Assembly: GCF_034111725.1 (NCBI RefSeq)
Contig: NZ_JAWUWR010000081.1
Span: 1 to 64,000 of the forward strand
Source: Thalassolituus sp034111725
Lineage (GTDB): Bacteria > Pseudomonadota > Gammaproteobacteria > Pseudomonadales > Oceanobacteraceae
DNA length: 64,000 nucleotides
Reading direction: 5' to 3'
Of the stretch, positions 27,253 to 35,705 are shown in pieces. Within the stretch, counting starts at the first letter, position 1, and every line of letters begins with the position of its first letter. Under the pieces are notes generated by a model. It ran no database searches and was not told the DNA's origin. It saw only the letters and a list, made by a program, of their open reading frames with translations. The translations under genes and the position numbers were made by a program.

Positions 27253-27389
27253 CCTTATCGATTCGCTAATAAGTCAGAAACCCCACCATAGAATGATTTG
27301 CCGAACCGTTCGTTGATGCAGGGCAAGGCTAGCTCGGATTGCACTGGTTAGACTGGGTCGCTATTCATCGAAATTTGTTGGCAGTGGTT

Positions 27390-28907
27390 ATGGAAACACA
27401 ATTCGATTTTTTACAATTGCATCGGATGGGAATAGATACCCATCAGGAGCCTGTCGTTTACATGCGCCGCGACTGTCATGTTGCAACCTCGGAAGGCTTT
27501 AATGCCATGAGTCGTATCCGTGTGAATACGGCGCAGACCAGTATTATCGCGACACTCGTTCTCGTTTGTTCAGATTTGTTATCCCATCAGCAGGCGGGAT
27601 TGTCGGAGGCGGCATGGCGTTTATTAAACTGCCCAGCCGACGGCGAGTCGGCATGGTTTCATCACGCTCAGCCGGTCGATTCTATGTCGCAAGTACGTGG
27701 CAAGCTATACGGTCATAGGCTAACGTCCTCCAGTGCGAGAGACATCATTACCGATATTCGCGCGGGTCGTTACAGCGATATCCAACTCGCGGCCTATGTC
27801 ACTGCATGTGCAGGGGATCGCTTAAATTTAGATGAAACCATTGCGATAACTAACGCTATGGTCGCTAGCGGTGAGCATTTCGATTGGGGCATTGATCAAG
27901 TGTTAGATAAACACTGCGTTGGTGGTTTGCCTGGAAATCGCACAACCCCCATTGTTGTCGCTATTGTTGCCGCCAATGGCTTAGTGATGCCAAAAACCTC
28001 AAGTCGTGCGATTACATCACCTGCGGGAACCGCCGACACGATGGAGGTTCTGACCAACGTAAACTTAAGCTTTGAATTGATGCGCGAGGTCGTGCAAAAA
28101 GAAGGCGCCTGTTTGGCATGGGGCGGTTCTGTGAGTTTGAGCCCTGCGGACGACATGATAATTCGTGTTGAGCGGGCACTGGATTTGGATAGCGAGGGTC
28201 AGTTAGTCGCCTCAGTCATTTCGAAAAAAGTAGCCGCAGGTGCTAAGCAAGTGCTGCTAGATATTCCTGTTGGTCCTACCGCTAAAGTGCGTTCTGCCGA
28301 AAAAGCACAACGTTTACGCCAACTACTAGAAAGTACTGGCCGAGCGTTAGGTTTGGATGTACGTACTATTATTACGGATGGGTCGCAGCCAGTAGGGCGA
28401 GGTATAGGCCCTGCACTGGAGGCTCGTGATGTTCTGCAAGTATTGCAAGATGATGGTCATGCTCCACAAGATTTACGTGATAAATCGTTATTGTTGGCTG
28501 CGCACTTATTAGAAATGGGTGGCAAAGCAGAGGTCGGTCATGGTTTAGCCTTGGCACAAAGCACCCTGATTAGTGGTCAAGCATGGGAAAAATTCAGAGC
28601 GATTTGTATGGCTCAGGGTGGCTTAAAAACGATCGAGAGCGCCGATTTTAGTCATTGTGTGCGCGCCACATCGGGTGGTGTGGTTGCGTATATTAATAAT
28701 CGGTTTATCGCGCGTCTGGCGTCGCTTGCGGGAGCGCCAAATGCGCCGACAGCCGGTATGGATATGCATGTAAGGCTCGGCGACGATATTAACCAAGGTG
28801 ATCCCTTATTTACCTTATATGCCGAAGCGCCGGGTGAACTTGCGTACGCTTTAGACTTTTTAGATGGTCATACCGATGTTATTCGCATTGAGCGGGAGAT
28901 GGTTTAA
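27390..28907 (+). CDS. Thymidine phosphorylase-family enzyme, NMP phosphorylase-like
   Basis: Predicted to cleave a nucleoside or nucleoside monophosphate with phosphate. The family signature TSSRAITSPAGTADTMEVL lies at about residues 203-222, preceded by KHCVGGLPGNRTTPIVV. I take ATG 27390 (505 residues) because METQFDFLQ starts a folded-looking N-terminal domain; the frame extends 17 residues upstream. The length matches archaeal AMP phosphorylases (~500 residues, extra N-terminal domain) better than classical thymidine phosphorylases (~440). Its stop overlaps the next start by one base (TAATG). If it acts on NMPs, the product is ribose 1,5-bisphosphate. Confidence 0.85.
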   Translation: METQFDFLQLHRMGIDTHQEPVVYMRRDCHVATSEGFNAMSRIRVNTAQTSIIATLVLVCSDLLSHQQAGLSEAAWRLLNCPADGESAWFHHAQPVDSMSQVRGKLYGHRLTSSSARDIITDIRAGRYSDIQLAAYVTACAGDRLNLDETIAITNAMVASGEHFDWGIDQVLDKHCVGGLPGNRTTPIVVAIVAANGLVMPKTSSRAITSPAGTADTMEVLTNVNLSFELMREVVQKEGACLAWGGSVSLSPADDMIIRVERALDLDSEGQLVASVISKKVAAGAKQVLLDIPVGPTAKVRSAEKAQRLRQLLESTGRALGLDVRTIITDGSQPVGRGIGPALEARDVLQVLQDDGHAPQDLRDKSLLLAAHLLEMGGKAEVGHGLALAQSTLISGQAWEKFRAICMAQGGLKTIESADFSHCVRATSGGVVAYINNRFIARLASLAGAPNAPTAGMDMHVRLGDDINQGDPLFTLYAEAPGELAYALDFLDGHTDVIRIEREMV

Positions 28908-29800
28908 TGAAACTGATATGTGTTGATGGCCATCTAGAGTTAGCTAATTCGTTAGGTAAATTATTGCATGCGGAAGTGATTATTCCTGAGCATCGTTTAT
29001 TTCCTGATGGCGAGCATTATTATCGCATGGATGTTGATTTTTCAGAGCAAGATGTCGTGCTAATTTCGCATTTAAACCAACCTAATGAAAAGGCCATAGG
29101 CCTATTGTTTTTAGCTGGACATCTACGAGATATGGGAGCAAAGAGCGTAGGTCTCATTGCTCCTTACTTAGCTTACATGCGCCAAGATATTCGCTTTAAA
29201 GACGGTGAGTGCATTACATCACGCTATTTTTCCGGCCTTATTAATAACGCGTTCGATTATTTAGTTACCATTGATCCGCACCTGCACCGCTATCATCGCC
29301 TTGATGAAATTTATCGTATTCCTAATCGTGCATTACATGCGACGAATATCATTGGAGAATACATTAAAAAAATGATTCCTAACGCCTTGATTATTGGCCC
29401 CGATGCTGAAAGCGCACAATGGGCAGAAGGTGTTGCCGCAGCGGCTCAGTGTGAGTTTTTAGTGTTTGAAAAAACACGTAAAGGCGATCGTGATGTCAGC
29501 GTCTCCATGCCTGACCTTAGCTGTTATGCCGATGCTCAGCCGGTGTTGGTGGATGATATTATTTCAACCGGAAGAACGTTAGTGGAAACGGCTGAAGGTT
29601 TAGTTGTGGCTGGTTTACGCCCTGCAATTTGTATTGGAGTTCATTCGGTATTAGCCGAGGGTGCGGAAGAAACGTTAAATAATCCCGCCATTGCTAATTG
29701 GTTAAGTTGCAATACCATTCCACATGCAAGTAATGCCATTGATGTTTCGCAATTAATAGCGCCTGCAATAACAGCCATAATGGCGGAGATAATTCTATGA
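28907..29800 (+). CDS. Divergent ribose-phosphate pyrophosphokinase-like protein
   Basis: 297-residue member of the PRPP synthetase/phosphoribosyltransferase fold. The PRPP-binding loop is LVDDIISTGRTL and the pentose/ATP region is LIAPYLAYMRQDIRFKDGECITSRY. It is shorter than canonical Prs (~315), and the usual DLHxxQxQGFF segment is replaced by DPHLHRYHRLDEIYRI, so it is a paralogue rather than the housekeeping enzyme. It overlaps the phosphorylase by one base and the next gene by four bases, so the three are almost certainly co-translated. The substrate could be ribose 5-phosphate or ribose 1,5-bisphosphate. Confidence 0.83.
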   Translation: MKLICVDGHLELANSLGKLLHAEVIIPEHRLFPDGEHYYRMDVDFSEQDVVLISHLNQPNEKAIGLLFLAGHLRDMGAKSVGLIAPYLAYMRQDIRFKDGECITSRYFSGLINNAFDYLVTIDPHLHRYHRLDEIYRIPNRALHATNIIGEYIKKMIPNALIIGPDAESAQWAEGVAAAAQCEFLVFEKTRKGDRDVSVSMPDLSCYADAQPVLVDDIISTGRTLVETAEGLVVAGLRPAICIGVHSVLAEGAEETLNNPAIANWLSCNTIPHASNAIDVSQLIAPAITAIMAEIIL

Positions 29801-32241
29801 CGCATATTTCTAGTACAGGGTATCCGCAACAAAGTGCCGACGGCTATCAACACCACGCGGATATGATGCGAGTGCAGCAGCATCGCCGCCATGATGCCGT
29901 GTTTGATCAATGGTCTCAAGGTTGTGGTGTTATTGAGCATACAGCGGCAACGCAATTAGCGGTTTTCGAATTGGCAGCTAATTTAGAAGAAACTGGAAAG
30001 ATAAATAATAAACAAGAATGCTACGAAACCTTAATTGCCCTCGATGAAATCGTAAATCAAGGCTTGTGGTTAGTGGTGCACATGACCTATGCAAAAAATA
30101 TTTATTTAGATGGCCGTGATTTGCAAGCTGATGATTTTAAACGTGACCCTCAAGGGCATACCGGCGGATCATTAAATATGGTGCCGGCCTACGCTGCCAT
30201 GATGGCTTTAAACACCTTAACTGGCCAACATCGTGATTGGTTGATGGGCCAAGGGCACTGTATTGCGGCGGTAGATGCTCTGCAGTTATTAACGGCAACG
30301 GCGCTTCCTGAACGCCGTCGTCGTTATCCGTTAACGGATGATGGTTTGTCGGCATTTGTGCAGGATTTTTATAATTACCGCGTAGCGCCGGACGGTAAGC
30401 CTGCGTCGCCTTTGGGAAGTCATGTCAATGTGAATACCGCTGGTGCACGCATGGAAGGTGGATATTTAGGCTTTGCCGGTTTGCAATATGTGCATCAGCC
30501 ATTACCCGGTGAACGTTTAGTGGCGTTTTTAAGTGACGGTGCGTTTGAGGAGCAGCGCGGTAGCGATTGGGCCGCGCGTTGGTGGCGTGCCGAAGATAGC
30601 GGTTTAGTGTCACCAATTATGATTGCTAATGGTCGTCGTATTGATCAACGGACGACGGTTGATCAGCAAGGCGGGAGCGATTGGCTGTGCGAGCATTTAC
30701 GGCATCAAGGTTTTGCGCCTTTTGTTATTGATGGCCGCGACCCAGCTGCTTTTGTTTGCGCTATTTATAATATGGAGCAGGCGTTAGAGCAGGCAGGTAG
30801 TGCGGTAAAGGCAGGAGGTGCTGTTTATCCGGTGCCACTGCCGTATTGCATTGCCGAAACTATAAAAGGTTTTGGATTTCCTGGAGCCGGAACCAATGCT
30901 GCGCATGGTTTGCCGTTAGGTAGCAATCCACGTCGTGATCGCGATGCATTACGTTTTTTTCAGCAAGGTGCGCGCGCATTATTTCAACCAAGAGAGACGT
31001 GGGAACTGGCAGCCGCACGTTTGGTCCAGCCTCGGCGACCAATACGTCCTGTAGCGGTTACGGTTAATCGCAACGACCCGCACTGGCATCACGAAGCTAT
31101 TTCGCCCATGGCGGCGTTAGACAGCTATTTTGTTGACTTGGTGGAAGTGAATCCGCAATTGCGTGTACGCGTTGGTAATCCGGATGAATTATCATCTAAT
31201 CGCATGAACCAAACGCTTGATTTATTAAAGCATCGCGTGACGACCCCCGAGGTTGGCAATCCAGAAGCAATCGACGGTTGTGTTATTACCGCACTCAACG
31301 AAGAAGCTGTTGTCAGCGCCTGTTTAGCGAACCAAGGCGGCTTAAATTTAGTGGTGTCGTACGAAGCGTTCGCGGCAAAAATGCTAGGAGCATTGCGCCA
31401 AGCATTAATTTTTTCCCGACATCAAAAAGAACAGGGTGATCCTGCCGGTTGGCTGGGATTGCCTGTGATCAGCACTTCCCATGTTTGGGAAAATGGTAAA
31501 AATGAACAGTCGCATCAAGATCCGGTTTTGGCCGAGGCTTTGCTGGGAGAAATGACGGACATGGCCCGCGTGGTATTTCCTGCGGATGCGAATAGTGCCA
31601 TGACCTGTTTAAAAGCATGTTATGGCGATCTTGGTAGTGTTTGGAATTTGGTCGTGCCTAAGTCGGTGATGCCTGCGGTATTCAGTGCGCAACAATCAGC
31701 GCAACTGGTCAGAGACGGCGCTTTATGTGTTGTTGGTCATTGTGGTGCACCCTTGCAGTTAGTGGCTTGTGGCGCTTTTCAATTGCAACAGGCCTTGCGT
31801 GCGAGTGAGCGCTTACAAGAGCGCGGAGTCTCTCATTCGCTGGTGTATGTGTTAGAACCTGGACGTTTTCGCTTACCGCGTGATGGCTATGAAGCCGAGG
31901 TTATTGCCAACGAGGAAGTAACCTCATCTCTTTTCCCCCACACGGTTCAGGCACGGATTATTTTGTCGCATATTCGCCCAGAAGTATTTTTGGGGCATGC
32001 GCGCTCTTTAGATTTAGGGCCCCGTCGTTGTGTTGCATTAGGTTATGTTAATCAAGGCGGAACCTTAGATTCCGACGGATTATTATTTGCTAATCGCTGC
32101 ACTTGGGCTGACGCATTAATGACGTTGGCGAGAATTTCTAATCATAAGTCAGATGATTGGTTAAGCCATGAAGAGCAAGCGGCTATACGGGGTGAAGGTG
32201 ATCCATATGCAGTTATTCGTGATCCGTATCCAGCAGAGTAA
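29797..32241 (+). CDS. Phosphoketolase-like thiamine diphosphate enzyme
   Basis: 814-residue protein of the transketolase/phosphoketolase superfamily. Alignable landmarks are QGHTGGSLNMVPAY, LMGQGHCIAAVDA and AFLSDGAFEEQRGSDW, followed by ANGRRID, the equivalent of the thiamine/magnesium site (GDGEAETG in classical phosphoketolases). These key segments differ from the classical enzyme, so the reaction may differ; some members of this branch are annotated as xylulose 5-phosphate 3-epimerase. If it is a phosphoketolase it would split xylulose 5-phosphate into acetyl phosphate and glyceraldehyde 3-phosphate. Last gene of the phosphorylase/PRPP unit (ATGA overlap). Confidence 0.75.
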   Translation: MTHISSTGYPQQSADGYQHHADMMRVQQHRRHDAVFDQWSQGCGVIEHTAATQLAVFELAANLEETGKINNKQECYETLIALDEIVNQGLWLVVHMTYAKNIYLDGRDLQADDFKRDPQGHTGGSLNMVPAYAAMMALNTLTGQHRDWLMGQGHCIAAVDALQLLTATALPERRRRYPLTDDGLSAFVQDFYNYRVAPDGKPASPLGSHVNVNTAGARMEGGYLGFAGLQYVHQPLPGERLVAFLSDGAFEEQRGSDWAARWWRAEDSGLVSPIMIANGRRIDQRTTVDQQGGSDWLCEHLRHQGFAPFVIDGRDPAAFVCAIYNMEQALEQAGSAVKAGGAVYPVPLPYCIAETIKGFGFPGAGTNAAHGLPLGSNPRRDRDALRFFQQGARALFQPRETWELAAARLVQPRRPIRPVAVTVNRNDPHWHHEAISPMAALDSYFVDLVEVNPQLRVRVGNPDELSSNRMNQTLDLLKHRVTTPEVGNPEAIDGCVITALNEEAVVSACLANQGGLNLVVSYEAFAAKMLGALRQALIFSRHQKEQGDPAGWLGLPVISTSHVWENGKNEQSHQDPVLAEALLGEMTDMARVVFPADANSAMTCLKACYGDLGSVWNLVVPKSVMPAVFSAQQSAQLVRDGALCVVGHCGAPLQLVACGAFQLQQALRASERLQERGVSHSLVYVLEPGRFRLPRDGYEAEVIANEEVTSSLFPHTVQARIILSHIRPEVFLGHARSLDLGPRRCVALGYVNQGGTLDSDGLLFANRCTWADALMTLARISNHKSDDWLSHEEQAAIRGEGDPYAVIRDPYPAE

Positions 32242-32292
32242 TGCTGGATACGAATAACGAGGGGGCTAACGCGTTCCCCCGAATGGCTGTGG

Positions 32293-32860
32293 CTAACCCC
32301 GAATGGCAGTGCCAACGGGCAACGCTTCAAACCAGTCGAGGAATTCATGCACAAATGGTGGCTTAAATAAGGGACCATGCTGCGGTGCCATAATATTAAT
32401 ATCAAGTCTGCGCCCCCGACGAATCCGATCTAACTTGGCTTCGTTAGAGGGCATCCAGCGTTGGTGGAATTTACGCATTTTCGGTGCGTGACGTTCCATC
32501 GAATCCACCCATAAATGAGTACCAATTTGTCCTGCAGTTGCGCGAATGTTATTGGCAATAACTTCTAATTGACGACGGAATTCACCTGCCGAGGATGCCT
32601 CTACGTGACTAGAGGTTGCGATGAGGTTAGCTGTGCGAATTTGTTTACGGCTTTCTTCGAGTTGATCGGTTAGCAAGCTAATGCCTTTTTGTAGCTCAAT
32701 CGAAAGCGCACGCTGCTTCGCTTTGCATTCATCAATACTGCCCGTTAGTGAGCTTTGATAGCGGCTATTCTGGGTACACACCCAATCCTCGCGCTTCCAG
32801 CATAGCCTGATGCAATTCTGCTGAAATTGCTGCGACAGTAATAAAAACAGGTGCGGACAC
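32293..32860 (-). pseudogene. Frameshifted remnant of a metallo-beta-lactamase-fold protein
   Basis: Probably a broken gene. The C-terminal part reads HAPKMRKFHQRWMPSNEAK...IMAPQHGPLFKPP...FLDWFEALPVGT, which resembles the end of flavodiiron/ODP-type metallo-beta-lactamase domains (family pattern: RYMASN, then IAPQHG, then FLDWLEGL). The zinc/iron ligand motif HxHxDH is absent. Before it lies a helical stretch (about 32520-32740) with EASSAGEFRRQLEVIANNIR, weakly like a chemoreceptor signalling hairpin. A GTG at 32860, after AAAGGGGGG, starts 31 codons (VSAPVFITVAAISAELHQAM) that hit TAG at 32765-32767, where a one-base shift restores the long frame. Confidence 0.55.
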
Positions 32861-32926
32861 AGTCCCCCCTTTGACAGGCGTTTTGCTGTCGGTGGTAGCA
32901 GTATAGGAGTCATTTCAAGGTTGTGC

Positions 32927-34195
32927 TTAGCGCGACGAGATTTCCGTACCCGCAGCATGGGTTTTTAGCCAACCACGAATGCGACGTGTCGCAAGATCGC
33001 TGTTGTTGGCCGATGTGGGCAAGATGATCTGTTGATACTTTCGCATATGTTTATGGGCCATAGCGCCGGCGCGTTGTTGTAACTGAAATGGCGTTTCGCG
33101 ACTGTCGGCGGTTACTAGGTCGAGCATAGGAATGTCTAAGCTTTCGAGACGCTGGTTTAACCGAATAGGGCTCAAACGATGTTCGCGCGCATCCACCATA
33201 ATGAGAGTGATGCCTTTGGCATTATTCGAATCACGTTGCTGTTGCTGCACATAGTCAGCCGCCCAAGGTGCGCTTTCACCGGAAGCGATAACGACAATAT
33301 TGAGTTGTCCGCGTTGATTTAAAAAATTAATTCCGGCTTGGATTTGTTCGCGCACTTGTTGTCGGTAGCGGTCATCGGCGCTTGGTTCTGTTGTCGCATC
33401 ATCTTCAACTGGTGTTGCCGACTGTGGTAAGGCCGGTAGACGTTCTAGCCGAGGTAGTGGCGCATTGTTCTCTGCCGCTAAGTCTTGCGGTGTGGTATCC
33501 AATGCATCGCTTTTACTGATACCCGCTGAGTCTATGGGATCGGGCTTTATTTGTGGATTTGCCGTTGTATCAGTTGCGCTGGTGGCTGGGGATTCGCTGG
33601 CGCTATCGTCGCTGTTCTGATCATCTATAGCGGCAGTCGTTTCGGTACTAGGCGCAGAGTACTCACTGCGGGGCTGTATGGCGGGGCTGGGTGTCATCGG
33701 CATTTCAATCGCCAAGGTATTCCAGCCGTAGTCAGGCAACTGCTCACGCAGTGGCGTAATGAGGGTTGGCCATTGGCCGTGCTGATCGATATCGTGAAGT
33801 ATCAGTATGCCACCCTGAGCTTTACCGTTTCGTTCGGGCAAGTAGAGCCCATAAAATGAGCGTTCTCCAGCCACTAGCATGATGGCTTCGTTATCTCGTT
33901 GATGTAAGGATAAGTAAGAAAGAACACTGCGGTGCCTGTTGGCATCGGGGTAGGGAACGACGCGCATGCTGGCAGGTATTGCCGCTGTCTCGTCTTCTGT
34001 CGGCAATGTTTCACCGTCGGTTGTCGAATCGTTACTGTTGGTGTTCGTGGAGGTATCACTTGTGGGAGTTTCCTCACCGTAACTCTGTTGAGACACGCAG
34101 GTTCCCGCCATTAGCAGGACAGTCAGGGCTGCTAATACTAAACAAGTAGGCTTTCGAGTGACACGAGTCATGGCAGACATAGGGCGATCTTCCAC
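32927..34195 (-). CDS. DUF3530-family exported alpha/beta-hydrolase-like protein
   Basis: 422-residue protein with an N-terminal signal peptide (about residues 9-37: ACLVLAALTVLLMAG type hydrophobic core, no lipobox). A long acidic, serine- and threonine-rich linker (about 40-70 and 170-250) interrupts the domain. GGILILHDIDQHGQWPTLI and WNTLAIEMP are the strands recognisable from DUF3530 proteins, which have an alpha/beta-hydrolase fold but often lack a clear catalytic serine. I see no GxSxG. Its start may be at 34195, 34180 or 34171. Divergent from rpe. Function unknown. Confidence 0.75.
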   Translation of the reverse strand: MEDRPMSAMTRVTRKPTCLVLAALTVLLMAGTCVSQQSYGEETPTSDTSTNTNSNDSTTDGETLPTEDETAAIPASMRVVPYPDANRHRSVLSYLSLHQRDNEAIMLVAGERSFYGLYLPERNGKAQGGILILHDIDQHGQWPTLITPLREQLPDYGWNTLAIEMPMTPSPAIQPRSEYSAPSTETTAAIDDQNSDDSASESPATSATDTTANPQIKPDPIDSAGISKSDALDTTPQDLAAENNAPLPRLERLPALPQSATPVEDDATTEPSADDRYRQQVREQIQAGINFLNQRGQLNIVVIASGESAPWAADYVQQQQRDSNNAKGITLIMVDAREHRLSPIRLNQRLESLDIPMLDLVTADSRETPFQLQQRAGAMAHKHMRKYQQIILPTSANNSDLATRRIRGWLKTHAAGTEISSR

Positions 34196-34312
34196 TTAAA
34201 ACTGGGCTAGATGTTTGTACTCAGCAAGAAGTGTTCCTACGACGGCGGTAGTGTGTCTGACGCCAAGGCATTACAATGCCCCCAACGCTCAGTTATCGAA
34301 AGGTTTGCCCTC

Positions 34313-34987
34313 ATGAAGGAATGCTTGATTGCTCCGTCTATTTTGTCTGCGGATTTTGCGCGCCTAGGCGAAGAAGTAGAAAACGTATTAGCCGCCGGTG
34401 CGGATGTGGTTCATTTCGACGTTATGGATAACCACTATGTCCCTAACCTTACCATCGGACCTATGGTCTGTAAGGCGCTACGGAATCATGGCATTACGGC
34501 ACCGATTGATGTGCATTTGATGGTCAAGCCAGTCGATCAGATGATTGGCGATTTTGCCGAAGCCGGCGCGACCTATATTACTTTCCACCCTGAAGCCTCT
34601 GAACATATTGATCGTAGCTTGCAGCTGATTAAAGCGGCAGGTTGTAAGGCGGGCTTAGTATTTAATCCGGCAACGCCGCTGCATTATATGGACTACGTCA
34701 TGGATAAGCTCGATGTGGTGCTGCTGATGTCGGTTATCCCAGGCTTTGGTGGTCAGTCGTTTATCCCTAATACGTTAGATAAATTGCGTGAAGCGCGCGC
34801 GAAAATTGATGCGTCGGGTTTCGATATTCGTTTAGAAATTGATGGTGGCGTTAAGGTTGACAATATCGCCGAAATCTACGCGGCGGGCGCCGATATGTTT
34901 GTTGCCGGTTCTGCGATTTTTAATGCGCCGGATTATAAAACCGTGATTGATAAAATGCGTTCTGAGATCGCCAGCGTTAATGCCTGA
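34313..34987 (+). CDS. rpe: Ribulose-phosphate 3-epimerase
   Basis: Interconverts ribulose 5-phosphate and xylulose 5-phosphate in the pentose phosphate pathway. 224 residues, TIM-barrel with metal site. Motifs: IAPSILSADFARLGEE at the N-terminus, HFDVMDNHYVPNLTIGP, VLLMSVIPGFGGQSF, and RLEIDGGVKVDNI. The ATG at 34313 is chosen for family N-terminus and the upstream AAAGG; the open frame extends 34 residues further but reads as non-coding. Overlaps gph by eight bases. Confidence 0.97.
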   Translation: MKECLIAPSILSADFARLGEEVENVLAAGADVVHFDVMDNHYVPNLTIGPMVCKALRNHGITAPIDVHLMVKPVDQMIGDFAEAGATYITFHPEASEHIDRSLQLIKAAGCKAGLVFNPATPLHYMDYVMDKLDVVLLMSVIPGFGGQSFIPNTLDKLREARAKIDASGFDIRLEIDGGVKVDNIAEIYAAGADMFVAGSAIFNAPDYKTVIDKMRSEIASVNA

Positions 34988-35705
34988 TCGTGATTTTTCC
35001 GTCCAATGGAATAGCGCTGTTCGTCAGCGCTTTGGCGATACTGGCCCTGAACTAGTGCTGCTGGATCTGGATGGTACGTTAATCGATAGCGTGCCTGACT
35101 TAGCTGCGGCGGTGGATACTATGCTGGTGGCTTTGGGGCGAGAGCCTGCAGGTCAACAACAAGTAAGTCATTGGATTGGCAATGGTGCTGATATGCTTAT
35201 TCGGCGCGCACTCAGTTGTGGTGACGAAGAAGCCGCTAACGCATTAACTGCCAGTGAATTACTGATCCCGCGTCAATTGTTTGATACGGCCTATTTATCC
35301 ACCTTGCATCATGCTACAGGTGTTTTTCCTGGTGTCTCGGACTGGTTAGAGCGCGTTACGACGCCGAAGATTTTAATCACCAATAAACCACGTTTATTTA
35401 CCGTGCCGCTCATTGATTCACTGGGTTGGACGGGGCATTTTGCTAGGCTGATTTGTGGTGATGACTTCAGCGAAAAAAAACCTTCGCCAATGCCGTTATT
35501 CAAAGCCTGTGAATTTGCGGATGTGACACCGAGTAATGCGCTGATGATTGGCGACTCACGCCATGATATTGGAGCGGCGAAAGCAGCAGCTATTTGTTCT
35601 GCAGCCGTCACTTATGGTTATAACCACGGCGATGATATTGCGCTTAGCCACCCTGATTATTTACTGAATAGCCTGTTCGATTTAATGGAGCCAAAGAATG
35701 CCTGA
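34980..35705 (+). CDS. gph: Phosphoglycolate phosphatase
   Basis: HAD-superfamily phosphatase that removes 2-phosphoglycolate, a by-product of DNA repair and oxygenation damage. 241 residues. HAD motif 1 is LLDLDGTLIDSVPDL, motif 2 is ILITNKPR, and motifs 3 and 4 are FSEKKPSPMPLF and MIGDSRHDIGAAKAA. The ATG at 34980 lies inside the end of rpe (eight-base overlap), the classical rpe-gph coupling. The 3' end overlaps rmuC by eight bases. Confidence 0.95.
   Translation: MPDRDFSVQWNSAVRQRFGDTGPELVLLDLDGTLIDSVPDLAAAVDTMLVALGREPAGQQQVSHWIGNGADMLIRRALSCGDEEAANALTASELLIPRQLFDTAYLSTLHHATGVFPGVSDWLERVTTPKILITNKPRLFTVPLIDSLGWTGHFARLICGDDFSEKKPSPMPLFKACEFADVTPSNALMIGDSRHDIGAAKAAAICSAAVTYGYNHGDDIALSHPDYLLNSLFDLMEPKNA

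Noticed and set aside
32142..32405. Minus-strand open frame across the phosphoketolase-like 3' end
   Set aside because: Mostly antisense to the enzyme gene and lacks a credible start or family motif.
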